This document shows positions 8,726 through 18,341 of a stretch of 64,000 nt of DNA, one piece after another. The DNA is taken from the NCBI RefSeq assembly GCF_003259615.1, contig NZ_QLLR01000002.1, positions 393,811 through 457,810 of the forward strand. The letters are read 5' to 3'. Numbering within the stretch: the stretch's first letter is position 1; the number at the start of each line of letters is the position of its first letter. The notes under the pieces are model-generated. The model saw only the letters and a program-made list of their open reading frames with translations, made no database searches and was not told the origin of the DNA. A program made the position numbers and the translations under genes. Source of the stretch: Pedobacter cryoconitis (GTDB lineage Bacteria; Bacteroidota; Bacteroidia; Sphingobacteriales; Sphingobacteriaceae).

Positions 8726-10273
8726 TTATTCTAATTCCAGTACGACAATGGAGAATGGTGGAACTTTTACTATTAATTTACCAGCTTTCAGATTTGCACC
8801 TTTAAATTCAGCTGGTTTTACAAAATCTGGTCTTTCAAAAGTATTATGATCGTCTGCTTTGGCTGAAGTTAAAATTCTGCCGCGGACAGATTTATACTGT
8901 GCACCACTCAAAATAATCGCTATGGTTTCACTTTTATTTTTGTCGATGTTGACTGCCGAGATATGTGTCAAGCCCTTCGCATCTTTAGAAGCAGATACCG
9001 ATACAGCTGGTAGCTTTTCATTGCCGACTATATAATCATCGCTTTTCACTACGACAGGAAGTAAAGTCGCATCCTGATGAACTTTATACATTTCCATCAC
9101 GTGGTAAGTTGGAGAGAGGAGCATTTTTTCTTTATTGGTCAAAATAACAGCCTGAAGTACATTGACGCATTGTGCAAGATTCGCAATCTTAACCCGGTCA
9201 TTGTGGTTGTTAAAAATATTAAGGGTAGTCCCTGCAATCATCGCATCGCGCATCGTATTCTGCTGATATAAAAATCCGGGATTTGTGCCGGTTTCTACGT
9301 CAAACCATCCACCCCATTCATCTACTACCAAAGCTATTTTTTTCTTCGGATCATACTTATCCATAATAGCAGCATGTTTGGTAATAAGTTCGTCCATACG
9401 CAATGCTGTTTTCATTGTTTCGAAATATTGCTGTTCCGTAAAACCAACAGCAGGACCTTTTTTATCCCAGCTTGGAAAAGAGTAATGGTGTAAAGCAATA
9501 CCATCCATCATGTGCAGCGGAATCCCTTTCATTAAAGTTTCTGTCCAGTGGTAGTCGTCCACGTTAGCTCCGGATGCAATTTTAAAAAGGTTTCTACCCT
9601 CCATAAATGTAGCATATCTGCGGTATTCACCAACATAATATTCTGGGGTCATATTTCCTCCGCATCCCCATGCTTCATTTCCTACGCCCCAGAATTTCAC
9701 ATTCCATGGTTTTTCCTGGCCGTTTTTCACCCTGAGGTCGGACATTGGACTTTTGCCTTCAAAATTAACATACTGTACCCAATCTGAAAGCTCTTGTACT
9801 GAACCACTACCAGTATTTCCGGCCAGGTAAGGTTCTGTACCCAGTAGTTTACACATGTTCAGGAAGTCATGGGTACCAAAACTATTGTCTTCGGTCACCC
9901 CACCCCACATCGTATTTACAATGGACGGCCGCTGATCTTTCGGCCCTACTCCATCCTTCCAATGGTACCGGTCTGCAAAGCAACCGCCCGGCCATCTTAA
10001 GTTTGGAATATTCAGGTTTTTTAAGGCTGCAATAATATCATTTCTTACGCCTTCAGTATTGGGTATAGCAGAGTTTTCCCCTACATAAAATCCATCGTAA
10101 ATACAGCGTCCCAAATGTTCTGCAAAGTGCCCGTAAATATGCTTACTAATCTGTCCTGAGGGTTTATCTGCGCTTAAAGTTACCGTAGTTTGTTGTGCGG
10201 TCAGCAACTGGCTATTGCCCAGTATAAACAGGGATAAGCCTAGTGCTTTAATTATATTTTTTTTGAATATCAT
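8726..10273 (-). CDS. GH51 alpha-L-arabinofuranosidase (short form)
   Basis: 515 residues with a signal peptide ending near LLTAQQ. IYGHFAEHLGRCIYDG is the classical GH51 N-terminus. The acid/base is E200 in GVGNEAWGCGG and the nucleophile E319 in VVDEWGGWFD. It has no binding-domain insert and is close in layout to AbfA-type enzymes acting on arabino-oligosaccharides, except that it is exported. The C-terminus is an all-beta domain ending FSIVVLELE. It follows the susD gene and begins the run of four exported glycosidases after the SusCD pair. Confidence 0.92.
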   Translation of the reverse strand: MIFKKNIIKALGLSLFILGNSQLLTAQQTTVTLSADKPSGQISKHIYGHFAEHLGRCIYDGFYVGENSAIPNTEGVRNDIIAALKNLNIPNLRWPGGCFADRYHWKDGVGPKDQRPSIVNTMWGGVTEDNSFGTHDFLNMCKLLGTEPYLAGNTGSGSVQELSDWVQYVNFEGKSPMSDLRVKNGQEKPWNVKFWGVGNEAWGCGGNMTPEYYVGEYRRYATFMEGRNLFKIASGANVDDYHWTETLMKGIPLHMMDGIALHHYSFPSWDKKGPAVGFTEQQYFETMKTALRMDELITKHAAIMDKYDPKKKIALVVDEWGGWFDVETGTNPGFLYQQNTMRDAMIAGTTLNIFNNHNDRVKIANLAQCVNVLQAVILTNKEKMLLSPTYHVMEMYKVHQDATLLPVVVKSDDYIVGNEKLPAVSVSASKDAKGLTHISAVNIDKNKSETIAIILSGAQYKSVRGRILTSAKADDHNTFERPDFVKPAEFKGANLKAGKLIVKVPPFSIVVLELE

Positions 10274-10291
10274 AAGATTTATGGTTGGAAT

Positions 10292-11845
10292 TTAATTTGC
10301 GGGATTACGTTTCAAATTAGGATTAACATTTAATTCTGAAAGTGGAATTGGCAAATATTCTTTGCCTGGAGTCCAGGTATTAAAATCTGCATCATGCGCT
10401 TTCAACTCTGCCAGTTTAGCGGGATCATACAACCAGCCCCACCTGATAATATCATTGATCCTGATCGATTCAATCGAAAATTCCAGCGCACGCTCATGTG
10501 CCAGCTGCGTTCTCATCTGCACTTGGTTCATACCAGGGCTGGTGGTACCCAGATCCGGCAGATTTGCTCTGTTTCTTACCTGCTGGATATAAGTATAAGC
10601 ATCTGCGGTATTTCCCATCTCATTTAAGGCCTCCGCATACATGAGCAGTATGTCTGCATATCTGAGTATCCTGTTATTGATTCCTGAGTTTTCCTGATCG
10701 TCATTTCCTGGCCAGTTTAAGCCATCATGTGTATATTTTCTCGGATAGATTGCGGTTAAAGCAAAAGGCCATTTATTTCCATAAACTGTAATGGAATTAT
10801 CAGCGGGTTCATAAGAAGCAATAGTGGCCAGTAACCTTGGATCATTTTTACCATCTTTAGTTTTTTCTATTTTGAATTCATTGTACATCCATCTGGTTGG
10901 CAGGAAATCTGAATAGCCATAACCATCCATTGCATAAGTTCTTCCTACAGAGCTCACCTGTTTCCAGTTGGCGTTGGGTTCACCTCCATAGTTCATCACC
11001 GTACCACCTACGGCATCTGGCTGACCAAATTGTACTTCAAACAATGATTCCACATTGTTTTCATTCACCTCTTTAAAATTATCTCTGTAATTAGCCATCA
11101 AAGCGTATTTTCCCTTCTGGACCCCATTGATCAGCTCATTAAATTCGGCAGCAGCTTCAACCCATTTCTTTTTATACAAATAGGCTTTACCGAGCATTCC
11201 TGTAGCCGCCCCTTTAGTCGCACGGCCAGTTTGCCCCGCATCAGGTCCGTTTAAGCCAGCATAAGTAACAGGAAGCACTTCTTTAGCAGCTTTGAAATCA
11301 GCAAAAATCTGTGCCCATAAAACTTCATCTGTTGCGGTAGGTGTGCGGTACTTTGATTTATCAACCGGTAATTCCAATGGAACAGGAATATCCCGATAGG
11401 TATTCGCCAGATTAAATAAAGCCAGGCCCCGCAGAAAATGCGCCTGCCCGATAATCCGCTTTTTCAATTCTTCATCCATAGCAATTGCCGGCACATTGAT
11501 AATCACCTGGTTTGCCCGCCAGATCAATTGGTAATGTGTTGCCCAGATCCATTGAACAGGTCCCGAATTTGAAGGAATACTAAAATTCCCGACCTGTACC
11601 AGATCGCCCCAGGGGCTGTCTCCTGTAAAATCATCCCCTCTTACATCGGTAAGGGCTGGAAACATCCGCATATAAGTACCGTCCTGGATCAGGCTATTAT
11701 AGATCGCATTCACACCTGTTTGTGCGTCATCTGCTGTTTTCCAGTAAAGATCTATGGTCTTGGCATTGGGATTTTGCAGATCGAGCTGTTTTTTACAACC
11801 TGTGGTTAACAGGCCTAAAAGTATATAGCATAATATTTTTTTCAT
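10292..11845 (-). CDS. SusD/RagB-family arabinan-binding lipoprotein
   Basis: 517 residues. The signal peptide has lipobox LLTTGC with acylated C17, so the protein is anchored in the outer membrane facing out. SusD features include the N-terminal helical TPR-like part (AQTGVNAIYNSL, RANQVI) and the C-terminal RYADILLMYAEALNEMG, FSIESIRINDIIRWGW and EYLPIPLSELNVNP. SusD proteins form the lid of the SusC channel and bind the glycan. Substrate assignment to arabinan or its oligosaccharides comes from the surrounding GH43/GH51 genes. It lies about 57 bases after susC. Confidence 0.9.
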   Translation of the reverse strand: MKKILCYILLGLLTTGCKKQLDLQNPNAKTIDLYWKTADDAQTGVNAIYNSLIQDGTYMRMFPALTDVRGDDFTGDSPWGDLVQVGNFSIPSNSGPVQWIWATHYQLIWRANQVIINVPAIAMDEELKKRIIGQAHFLRGLALFNLANTYRDIPVPLELPVDKSKYRTPTATDEVLWAQIFADFKAAKEVLPVTYAGLNGPDAGQTGRATKGAATGMLGKAYLYKKKWVEAAAEFNELINGVQKGKYALMANYRDNFKEVNENNVESLFEVQFGQPDAVGGTVMNYGGEPNANWKQVSSVGRTYAMDGYGYSDFLPTRWMYNEFKIEKTKDGKNDPRLLATIASYEPADNSITVYGNKWPFALTAIYPRKYTHDGLNWPGNDDQENSGINNRILRYADILLMYAEALNEMGNTADAYTYIQQVRNRANLPDLGTTSPGMNQVQMRTQLAHERALEFSIESIRINDIIRWGWLYDPAKLAELKAHDADFNTWTPGKEYLPIPLSELNVNPNLKRNPAN

Positions 11846-11902
11846 CAGTATCTATTTGCTTGTTAATGGTAATGAAGCTATCCTATCTCTATTTTCTTAA
11901 AT

Positions 11903-14900
11903 CTAAAACCTGGCTTGTAAACCCATCATCAGTGTTCTGGGTGTTGGAAAAGATCCTGGATCGTAGCCAGGCTCAAAGGGACGGGTCTGCGCAAAATCAG
12001 GATTGTATCCTTTATAATACTGGAAGGTGTATACGTTTTGCGCAGTTGCATAAACTCTGATAGATTGCAACCACTTCACTTTAAGCTTAGGGATCGTATA
12101 GCCAAGGGAAATCGTATTGATTCTCAGGTAATCCCCTTTTTGCAGCCAATCTTTCCGATCAGAATCTATTCCGTTCTGATTCGGATCATTTGCGGCCAGT
12201 CTTGGATATTCATTATTTGGATTTGCTGGTGTCCATCGGTTTAAAGCATCTTCATGATAATTGAGATAGTCAGTAGTATGCATCAGTGAACGATACAAAG
12301 ATCCATTGATCAGGTTACCCGCAGCACCAGACAGGAATAATGTAAAATCAAAACCTTTATAGCCGGCAGTAAAATTCAATCCATAATATACTTTAGGTAA
12401 AGAGCTGCCCAGATCAGCACGGTCAAGGTCATTGATTACCCCATCAGGTTTACCATCAGGGCCACTGATATCCTTAAATTTCAAATCGCCAGGCGCAGTA
12501 AAGGCATTTTGAAATGCATGATTTTTAATCTCATCTGTGTTTTGGAAAACTCCTTCAACTACACGCCCGTAATGGCGGCCAATTTCATGCCCGACAGTAT
12601 TGACAAATCCACCAATAATTCTGGAGGTTTCCCCGCTGCTTAATGCCAGTAAAGTGTTTTTAACCGTACTCAGATTACCTGAAACATTATAAGTGAAAGC
12701 TCCTTTATTGTTATGATAGCCAATATTAATTTCAATACCCGTATTTCTGATACTCGCTGCATTGGTTAACGGGGCGGTATCATTAGAACCCACAGATGCC
12801 GGAATGGGTTCACCAATCAGCGCATCGGTAGCTTTATTATTATAGTATTCAGCAGTCAGATCAATTGCCCCATCAAAAAAAGTGGCGTCAATTCCAATAT
12901 TAGATGTCGTCTTTGTTTCCCAATGGATATTTGGATCAATCACATTTGTTTGCGCTCCACCAGTCACTTTGGTCCCATTGAAGTTGTAGACAATATTAGG
13001 GTTAAGCAGTGCCAGATATCTGAAATCACCAATATTAGCATTTCCCAACTGCCCGTACCCACCTCTTAATTTCAATTCTGTAATCCATTTTGGCAGGTGG
13101 ATAAATGCTTCTTTACTGATTCTCCAGCCTGCTGATATACCAGGGAAATTTCCATACTTATACCCATAACCAAATCTGGATGAACCATCACGCCTGAAGT
13201 TCGCTGTCAGTAAATATTTGTCATCATAACTATAGTTTAGTCTTCCAAAGAGCCCAAAAAAAGAATAAGGAGTAAGACTTCCATCTACCGTTTTATTTGT
13301 TCCGTTTCCTAAAACAAGATAGTTGGGATCTAGTTGTTCGGCATGTCCGGACCTGACCAGAGCTGTATTTTTATTGTAACTCACTCCCAGAACAGCATTC
13401 AAAGTATGTTTATCAAATTTCTTATCATAAGTAAGTGTATTATCAACCAGGGCATTTGTATATATTCTTGAATTATCGTCCAGACGGTTTACGGTTTGCT
13501 TGAAGAAAAATCCAAGATCGAATGTTGGCTGAAATGCAAAATCACGTGCTACAGTTTTATCATAACCTGCGTTGACTTTATATTTCAGGCTGTGACCGTT
13601 TAGATTCAATAACTGCGCTTCTGCCCATGCCACACCAAAAATCCGATCAACTTCTGTAAAGTTTGTGAACATTGAATTCACAGCTGGCACGTTTAAAGAA
13701 ATCGCTCTTTCCCTGTCAGATTGTGTACCTCCATAACCATTAGGCATTGTTGGATCATAAACCAATTGTGTTGGAATGGCAATGACCAGATCGTTGATCA
13801 GCGGAGGCCTGCCGCCCGTAAGTACATCTCCCCGAAAGGTCAATGAGTTTTCTTTGGAATGTGTGTAGCTTAGTGATTGCCCGAATTTGAAAATCCCTTT
13901 GGACTGGGTGGTATTGATCCGTCCGGTATAACGGTTATAATCCGGTCCATTCCCCACAAAAGTACCTCCTTGTTTAAAATAATCCAGAGATACATTAAAT
14001 GTAGAGTTTTCACCACCGCCAGAGAAATTCAGGTTATGGTTCATCCGGTATCCGGTCTTTAATCCTTCCTTTTGCCAGTCGGTGTCAATATTCCCTATAT
14101 ACTTTGGATTGGTCGGATCGTTTGCGGGTGCACCGGTCTGCCCTCCATTTAACTGAGATTCATTATTCAATAACTGATATCCGGCACGATTGGCTACGGG
14201 TATTTTCTGCCAGATTTTATCTGCTCCAAAATAGGTATTGTATTCAATACTCAGCGGGCTGTTTTTCTTTCCTTGCCTGGTCGTAATAATTATCACCCCA
14301 TTCGCCGCTGCTGCACCATAAATTGCTGCCGCAGTTCCGTCTTTTAAAACTTGCATGGATTCAATATCATTCGGGCTAAAATCACGAGGAGTATTGGCCA
14401 GCATAATTCCATCCACTACATAAAGTGGCTGCTGATTATTGAAGGAAGCCAGTCCTCTGATACGGATCGTAGGTGAAGCGCCCGGTTGTCCATCGTTTGT
14501 CACTGCAATTCCGGCGGTTCTTCCTTGTAATAATTGTCCTATATCACTTGCAGAGGTCTTTTTCAGTTCTTTAGTATTGACAATGGAAACAGAACCTGTC
14601 AAGTCTTTTTTTAGCTGGGTTCCATAACCCACTACCACCACCTCGCCTAATTCTTTTATGCTTGGCTTCAGTTGAATTGCAAGCTGGGGCCGCCCGTTTA
14701 CAGGCACCTCCTGCGCAGTAAAACCGATAAGATTAACAACGAGCACGTCATTTGAAACTGCCTGTATCGCAAAATTACCATTGGCATCTGAAGCTGTTGC
14801 ACCAGCTTTTCCTTTAATTCTGATCGTAGCGCCTGGTAAACCTGCACCGCTTTCATCAGCAATTTTCCCTTTAACAGGCGAAGTTTGTGCCATCACCACT

Positions 14901-14977
14901 GTAGATAAAAACAGTCCGATGAGCAGCAGGCCAAGCCGGCCATAGCGAAGACTATTACTAGGTATATAAATATTCAT
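11903..14977 (-). CDS. SusC/RagA-family TonB-dependent arabinan-oligosaccharide transporter
   Basis: 1024 residues. A signal peptide (about 1-31, ending VVMAQ) is followed by a carboxypeptidase-like beta-sandwich (VKGKIADESGAGLPGATIRI), a TonB box-like segment (LGEVVVVGYGTQ), the plug (GRTAGIAVTNDGQPGASPTI, PLYVVDGI) and a 22-strand barrel ending MMGLQARF. There is no STN domain, so it should not signal to an anti-sigma factor; that contrasts with the SusC at 28376. It imports arabinan oligosaccharides using TonB energy. It starts 7 bases after the GH43 lipoprotein stop and precedes susD. Confidence 0.92.
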   Translation of the reverse strand: MNIYIPSNSLRYGRLGLLLIGLFLSTVVMAQTSPVKGKIADESGAGLPGATIRIKGKAGATASDANGNFAIQAVSNDVLVVNLIGFTAQEVPVNGRPQLAIQLKPSIKELGEVVVVGYGTQLKKDLTGSVSIVNTKELKKTSASDIGQLLQGRTAGIAVTNDGQPGASPTIRIRGLASFNNQQPLYVVDGIMLANTPRDFSPNDIESMQVLKDGTAAAIYGAAAANGVIIITTRQGKKNSPLSIEYNTYFGADKIWQKIPVANRAGYQLLNNESQLNGGQTGAPANDPTNPKYIGNIDTDWQKEGLKTGYRMNHNLNFSGGGENSTFNVSLDYFKQGGTFVGNGPDYNRYTGRINTTQSKGIFKFGQSLSYTHSKENSLTFRGDVLTGGRPPLINDLVIAIPTQLVYDPTMPNGYGGTQSDRERAISLNVPAVNSMFTNFTEVDRIFGVAWAEAQLLNLNGHSLKYKVNAGYDKTVARDFAFQPTFDLGFFFKQTVNRLDDNSRIYTNALVDNTLTYDKKFDKHTLNAVLGVSYNKNTALVRSGHAEQLDPNYLVLGNGTNKTVDGSLTPYSFFGLFGRLNYSYDDKYLLTANFRRDGSSRFGYGYKYGNFPGISAGWRISKEAFIHLPKWITELKLRGGYGQLGNANIGDFRYLALLNPNIVYNFNGTKVTGGAQTNVIDPNIHWETKTTSNIGIDATFFDGAIDLTAEYYNNKATDALIGEPIPASVGSNDTAPLTNAASIRNTGIEINIGYHNNKGAFTYNVSGNLSTVKNTLLALSSGETSRIIGGFVNTVGHEIGRHYGRVVEGVFQNTDEIKNHAFQNAFTAPGDLKFKDISGPDGKPDGVINDLDRADLGSSLPKVYYGLNFTAGYKGFDFTLFLSGAAGNLINGSLYRSLMHTTDYLNYHEDALNRWTPANPNNEYPRLAANDPNQNGIDSDRKDWLQKGDYLRINTISLGYTIPKLKVKWLQSIRVYATAQNVYTFQYYKGYNPDFAQTRPFEPGYDPGSFPTPRTLMMGLQARF

Positions 14978-14984
14978 GAAATCA

Positions 14985-16505
14985 TTATTTAATTGGTGAT
15001 TGATTAGCTGTTGAAGGCGTTTTTTTTAACCAGATGGCCGTTCCACTTCCATTAAATCCAGTCATTACAATCGTAGATTCAACTTTATTCTCCCAGTCCC
15101 TTTCCCGCGATACATGCAGTTTATCGATAAAAGTACCGCCGCCCCATCTTAATTCAAGCCACGGTGCTGTGTAAGACCAGGTATTATTTGCATCGCCATT
15201 AATTCTTCCATCAGCAGATAAAATAGTCATTGCTGCCTCTGCATATTGTGGATCAGCTTGTTCAGCTTCATAACCCGGTACCTTTACATAGCCCAAAACA
15301 AGCTGTTCATAATTACCGGCGATCTGTGCTTTAGTGACTTCATTTTGAGGTACATTAGCATAACGCTCAGGAGAGACCAGAGGCCATCCTTCAGGTGTCC
15401 AGAACAGTTTTCGCACATGCAGAACCATGAATGCCCGGTCTACCCCCGGCCTGCCCTGAGTAGCGATATAGAATTGCCCGTTATCCTGAAATACTGAAGG
15501 ATGTGAAACTCCCGCCCAGCCGCCATGCTTCATAAAGCGATAAGGAGCGAGTAACATGGGGCCGCGATCTTCCTGCAAATCGGCACTACGACCATTCCAG
15601 TCCAAAAAAGGTCCGGCTGGATTTGCTGAACGAAATACTCTCACATTATATTTTGTTGAAAGCCAGTCATAGGCTACAAAAAGATAGTACATTTTTGTAC
15701 TCGGATTATAAACGACTTCAGGACCTTCCAGATTACCGTTATAAGTATTTCCTGTTTTACCTCTTCTTACGATACGCACGCCAGGATCATTTGCAGTATT
15801 TGACAGCCCTGTAGCGGGATTTAGTTTTAACTCAAATAACCCGTCCCAGGCAGAGCCATAAATCATATACTGCTCACCTGCGGGTGTCACTGCTACTGTT
15901 GGGTCAATTGCATTGGTACCAGGCCCGGCAGTCACTGAACTCACAGCAATCCCCTTTTCTGTCCACGGCCCTTCCGGAGATGAAGCAGTGGCCAAACCAA
16001 TACAGCTTACCCTGAATCCCGTTGATGCCAGTGAATAATACAATCTGTATTCCTGACCAGCTTTTAAAATATAAGGTGCCCAAAGACCACTGTTGGATTT
16101 AGCTCCATTTTTTTTAATGTAAGCATCTCCCATAGCAGGTATTCCATTAAATACCCAACCCACAAACTTCCAGTTGACGAGGTCTTTTGATTTTCTGATT
16201 TGTATACCCGGCCGGACAGCAATTCCATAGCCCACATCTGTACTGTAACAGTAAAACCAATCTCCATCTTTAAAAATAGACGGATCATGCACATTGTATG
16301 GCCCCCACATCGAACTGTACTGGGCAGAAAAAAGCTCAGGATAAGTATCTTTAAGCTGATTAATATCAAAATCTGCTGCCTGATTTGCGGTCACTTCCTG
16401 CCCCAGCTGATCAAAGGGATTTCCTTTTTTACAGGATGCGCATAAAACAATCAACATTGCAAACCAGCAATACCTCCTGCAATTATTGAGTCCGTGATTT
16501 TTCAT
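14985..16505 (-). CDS. GH43 endo-arabinanase lipoprotein, first gene of arabinan PUL
   Basis: 506 residues. The signal sequence ends in LCASC with C25 as the likely acylated residue, so it is probably displayed on the outer membrane. GH43 residues are D74 in VHDPSIF, D201 in AIDPTVA and E260 in NLEGPEVVY. A C-terminal beta-barrel module (about 390-500) resembles the C-terminal domain of extracellular endo-1,5-arabinanases such as the large Bacillus type. It would make the first cut in arabinan at the cell surface and feed SusCD. Two AraR-like operators lie about 290-315 bases upstream. An enzyme-first order, ahead of susC, is unusual but consistent with a surface enzyme. Confidence 0.9.
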   Translation of the reverse strand: MKNHGLNNCRRYCWFAMLIVLCASCKKGNPFDQLGQEVTANQAADFDINQLKDTYPELFSAQYSSMWGPYNVHDPSIFKDGDWFYCYSTDVGYGIAVRPGIQIRKSKDLVNWKFVGWVFNGIPAMGDAYIKKNGAKSNSGLWAPYILKAGQEYRLYYSLASTGFRVSCIGLATASSPEGPWTEKGIAVSSVTAGPGTNAIDPTVAVTPAGEQYMIYGSAWDGLFELKLNPATGLSNTANDPGVRIVRRGKTGNTYNGNLEGPEVVYNPSTKMYYLFVAYDWLSTKYNVRVFRSANPAGPFLDWNGRSADLQEDRGPMLLAPYRFMKHGGWAGVSHPSVFQDNGQFYIATQGRPGVDRAFMVLHVRKLFWTPEGWPLVSPERYANVPQNEVTKAQIAGNYEQLVLGYVKVPGYEAEQADPQYAEAAMTILSADGRINGDANNTWSYTAPWLELRWGGGTFIDKLHVSRERDWENKVESTIVMTGFNGSGTAIWLKKTPSTANQSPIK

Positions 16506-16748
16506 AATTATTTATTAATATTTGGTTGCAGAATATTGAATGACCGGCCGGTGAGTTGCTGTTTTTGGATAAGCGCATCATGAAGACAAAAAGTCTTGTA
16601 AAATCCAAAAACGGAAGGGTTGCTAAAACAGGTTTAGTCCTTTTAGAATTGCTCATAACAGATTAATTATTTGCATACATCGAGATTAATCACACTCCTT
16701 TCCAGATCTGGTGATTTCATCTATTCTTGCAAAATTTATATTTGGCCT

Positions 16749-16765
16749 AATCAATTTGATTGATT
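16749..16765. promoter_or_regulatory. 17-bp palindrome AATCAAT-TTG-ATTGATT
   Basis: Two perfect 7-base arms around a 3-base centre lie between the AraR-like pair (16792-16838) and the arabinan operon start at 16505. It may be a second regulator site for the operon or part of the promoter. No regulator can be named. The remaining 16506-16748 seems to be an untranslated leader with no other clear signal. Confidence 0.4.
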
Positions 16766-16791
16766 AATAATCGAATGTATAAAATAATTAT

Positions 16792-16812
16792 TAATCGTCA
16801 AATAGACGTTTA
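16792..16812. promoter_or_regulatory. AraR-like operator A (arabinan PUL promoter)
   Basis: TAATCGT, then 7 bases, then ACGTTTA: one mismatch to the consensus TAAACGT-N7-ACGTTTA shared by five sites here. It lies 287 bases before the GH43 start. It is inferred to bind the NUDIX-fold AraR encoded at 18342. Confidence 0.75.
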
Positions 16813-16817
16813 TAAAA

Positions 16818-16838
16818 TAAATGTTAATACTACGTTTA
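16818..16838. promoter_or_regulatory. AraR-like operator B (arabinan PUL promoter)
   Basis: TAAATGT, then 7 bases, then ACGTTTA: one mismatch to the shared consensus. Its centre is 26 bases from operator A, so two dimers could sit side by side. Confidence 0.75.
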
Positions 16839-16863
16839 TAATTATTTAAAAAGGCATATAAAC

Positions 16864-16897
16864 CCACAAAAAAGATATGTAAATACCTTTTTTGTGG
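16864..16897 (-). terminator. hairpin downstream of mutarotase gene
   Basis: A perfect 11-base stem (CCACAAAAAAG against CTTTTTTGTGG) with a 12-base loop lies 130 bases past the mutarotase stop. On the minus strand it can end that transcript before it reaches the PUL promoter. AT-rich stem; moderate confidence. Confidence 0.45.
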
Positions 16898-17029
16898 TTA
16901 TGAAAAAAAAATAAAAATTAGCAGTATAAATTAAATAAGATTTGTAAAGACTAAAATTAAAATCAATTATAGCCTGAAAAATCAGGAGCAGGTGCTCATT
17001 TTCCCATATTAAAATACTTGGGAGAGAGG

Positions 17030-18211
17030 TTATTTCAGTGCCAAAAATTTATATACTGTAATGGTTTGATATACTTTTCCAGGTCTCAATACGGTAGCAG
17101 GAAAGGAAGGCTGGTTGGGTGCGTCAGGATAATGCTGCGTCTCCAGACAAAAAGCAGAACGGTGACCATAGCTCACTTTACCTTTACCATCCTGATCTTT
17201 ACCTGTCAGAAAATTACCACTATAAAACTGAATCCCTGGTTCCGTTGTAAGAACTTCCATTTCAATGCCAGTTTTCGGACTCATCACTGTTGCAACTTTA
17301 CGTAAACCAGCTCCTGGTCTTAATACAAAATTATGATCATATCCTTTTCCGTATTCCAGCTGTTCATTTTTATCATTAATTCGTTCGCCAATAAGGGTAG
17401 GTTTTGTAAAATCAAATGGTGTACCGCTTACTTTCTCAATTTTGCCGGTTGGAATTAAAGTTTTGTCAACCGGGGTATAGGCATCGGCTTCAATCGTTAA
17501 TAAATGGTCAGTGATCGTCTTATTTCCAGCTCCATTCAAATTAAAATAAGCATGATTGGTTAGATTAACTATAGTCGACTTATCTGTTACTGCGCTATAG
17601 CTGATCATAAGCGCATTGTCATCGGTTAACTTATAACTCACTTTCACCTTTAAATTGCCTGGATACCCGCCCTCGTTATCTTTAGAAAAATAACTAAGCT
17701 CTAAAGTTTGTCCATCTGATTTTTTAGCCGTCCAAACCTTTGAATAAAATCCGTCAGCGCCACCGTGCAATGTATTAACTCCATCATTTAATTGTAATTG
17801 ATAAGATTTTCCGTCAAGAATAAATTTACCTTTTGCAATACGGTTACCGTATCTGCCAATGATTGCACCAAAATAAGGTTCTCCTTTTTTCTGGTAGGAT
17901 TTCAAACTATCATAGCCTAATATCACATCAGTCAATTTCTGATTTCTGTCCGGGACCACTAATGAAACCAGCCGGCCACCATAATTTGTGATTGCTGCTT
18001 CTGCTCCGTTCTTATTCTTCAGCGTATACAATGTGATAGCTTTGCCAGCTATATTTCCTTCGAAACCACCTGCCGCTGGAATTGTATAGTTTGAGCTGGA
18101 AGCCGAGTCTGTATTTACAGATTTGGAGTTTGGGCTGGAATTGTTTTCACAACTGGTTAGGATGAGTAATAAAATAATGCTCAGATAAATTAAATTACAG
18201 TTCTTGTTCAT
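17030..18211 (-). CDS. galM: aldose 1-epimerase (galactose mutarotase family), lipoprotein
   Basis: 393 residues. The signal peptide has lipobox LILTSC with C21. The mutarotase fold is clear: NYGGRLVSLVVPDRNQKLTD, EPYFGAIIGRYGNRIAKGKF, NTLHGGADGFYSKVW, the catalytic-type His in NLTNHAYFNLNG and the Glu in TTEPGIQFYSGNF near the C-terminus. It interconverts alpha and beta anomers of free aldoses. Being exported and placed beside arabinose genes, it probably equilibrates L-arabinose released by periplasmic glycosidases before uptake. It is transcribed away from araR, with an AraR-like operator between them. Confidence 0.88.
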   Translation of the reverse strand: MNKNCNLIYLSIILLLILTSCENNSSPNSKSVNTDSASSSNYTIPAAGGFEGNIAGKAITLYTLKNKNGAEAAITNYGGRLVSLVVPDRNQKLTDVILGYDSLKSYQKKGEPYFGAIIGRYGNRIAKGKFILDGKSYQLQLNDGVNTLHGGADGFYSKVWTAKKSDGQTLELSYFSKDNEGGYPGNLKVKVSYKLTDDNALMISYSAVTDKSTIVNLTNHAYFNLNGAGNKTITDHLLTIEADAYTPVDKTLIPTGKIEKVSGTPFDFTKPTLIGERINDKNEQLEYGKGYDHNFVLRPGAGLRKVATVMSPKTGIEMEVLTTEPGIQFYSGNFLTGKDQDGKGKVSYGHRSAFCLETQHYPDAPNQPSFPATVLRPGKVYQTITVYKFLALK

Positions 18212-18256
18212 ATTAAATTTTTAAGATTCAGGAATACTAATGTATAAAAAGAATAT

Positions 18257-18277
18257 TAAACGTCAAACTAACGATTA
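18257..18277. promoter_or_regulatory. AraR-like operator C (mutarotase/araR divergent region)
   Basis: TAAACGT, then 7 bases, then ACGATTA: one mismatch to the shared consensus. It lies 46 bases from the mutarotase start and 65 from the araR start, where it could control both, including autoregulation of araR. Confidence 0.75.
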
Positions 18278-18292
18278 ATATCAGTATTATAA

Positions 18293-18300
18293 TAACTTTG
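18293..18300 (+). promoter_or_regulatory. -7 promoter element TAACTTTG for araR
   Basis: Exact match to the Bacteroidetes TAnnTTTG element, 42 bases before the araR ATG. Operator C covers the position where the -33 contact would fall, consistent with repression by occlusion. Confidence 0.6.
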
Positions 18301-18341
18301 CATTCAAATCAAGACATCATTTTTTTTATTAATTTAACACA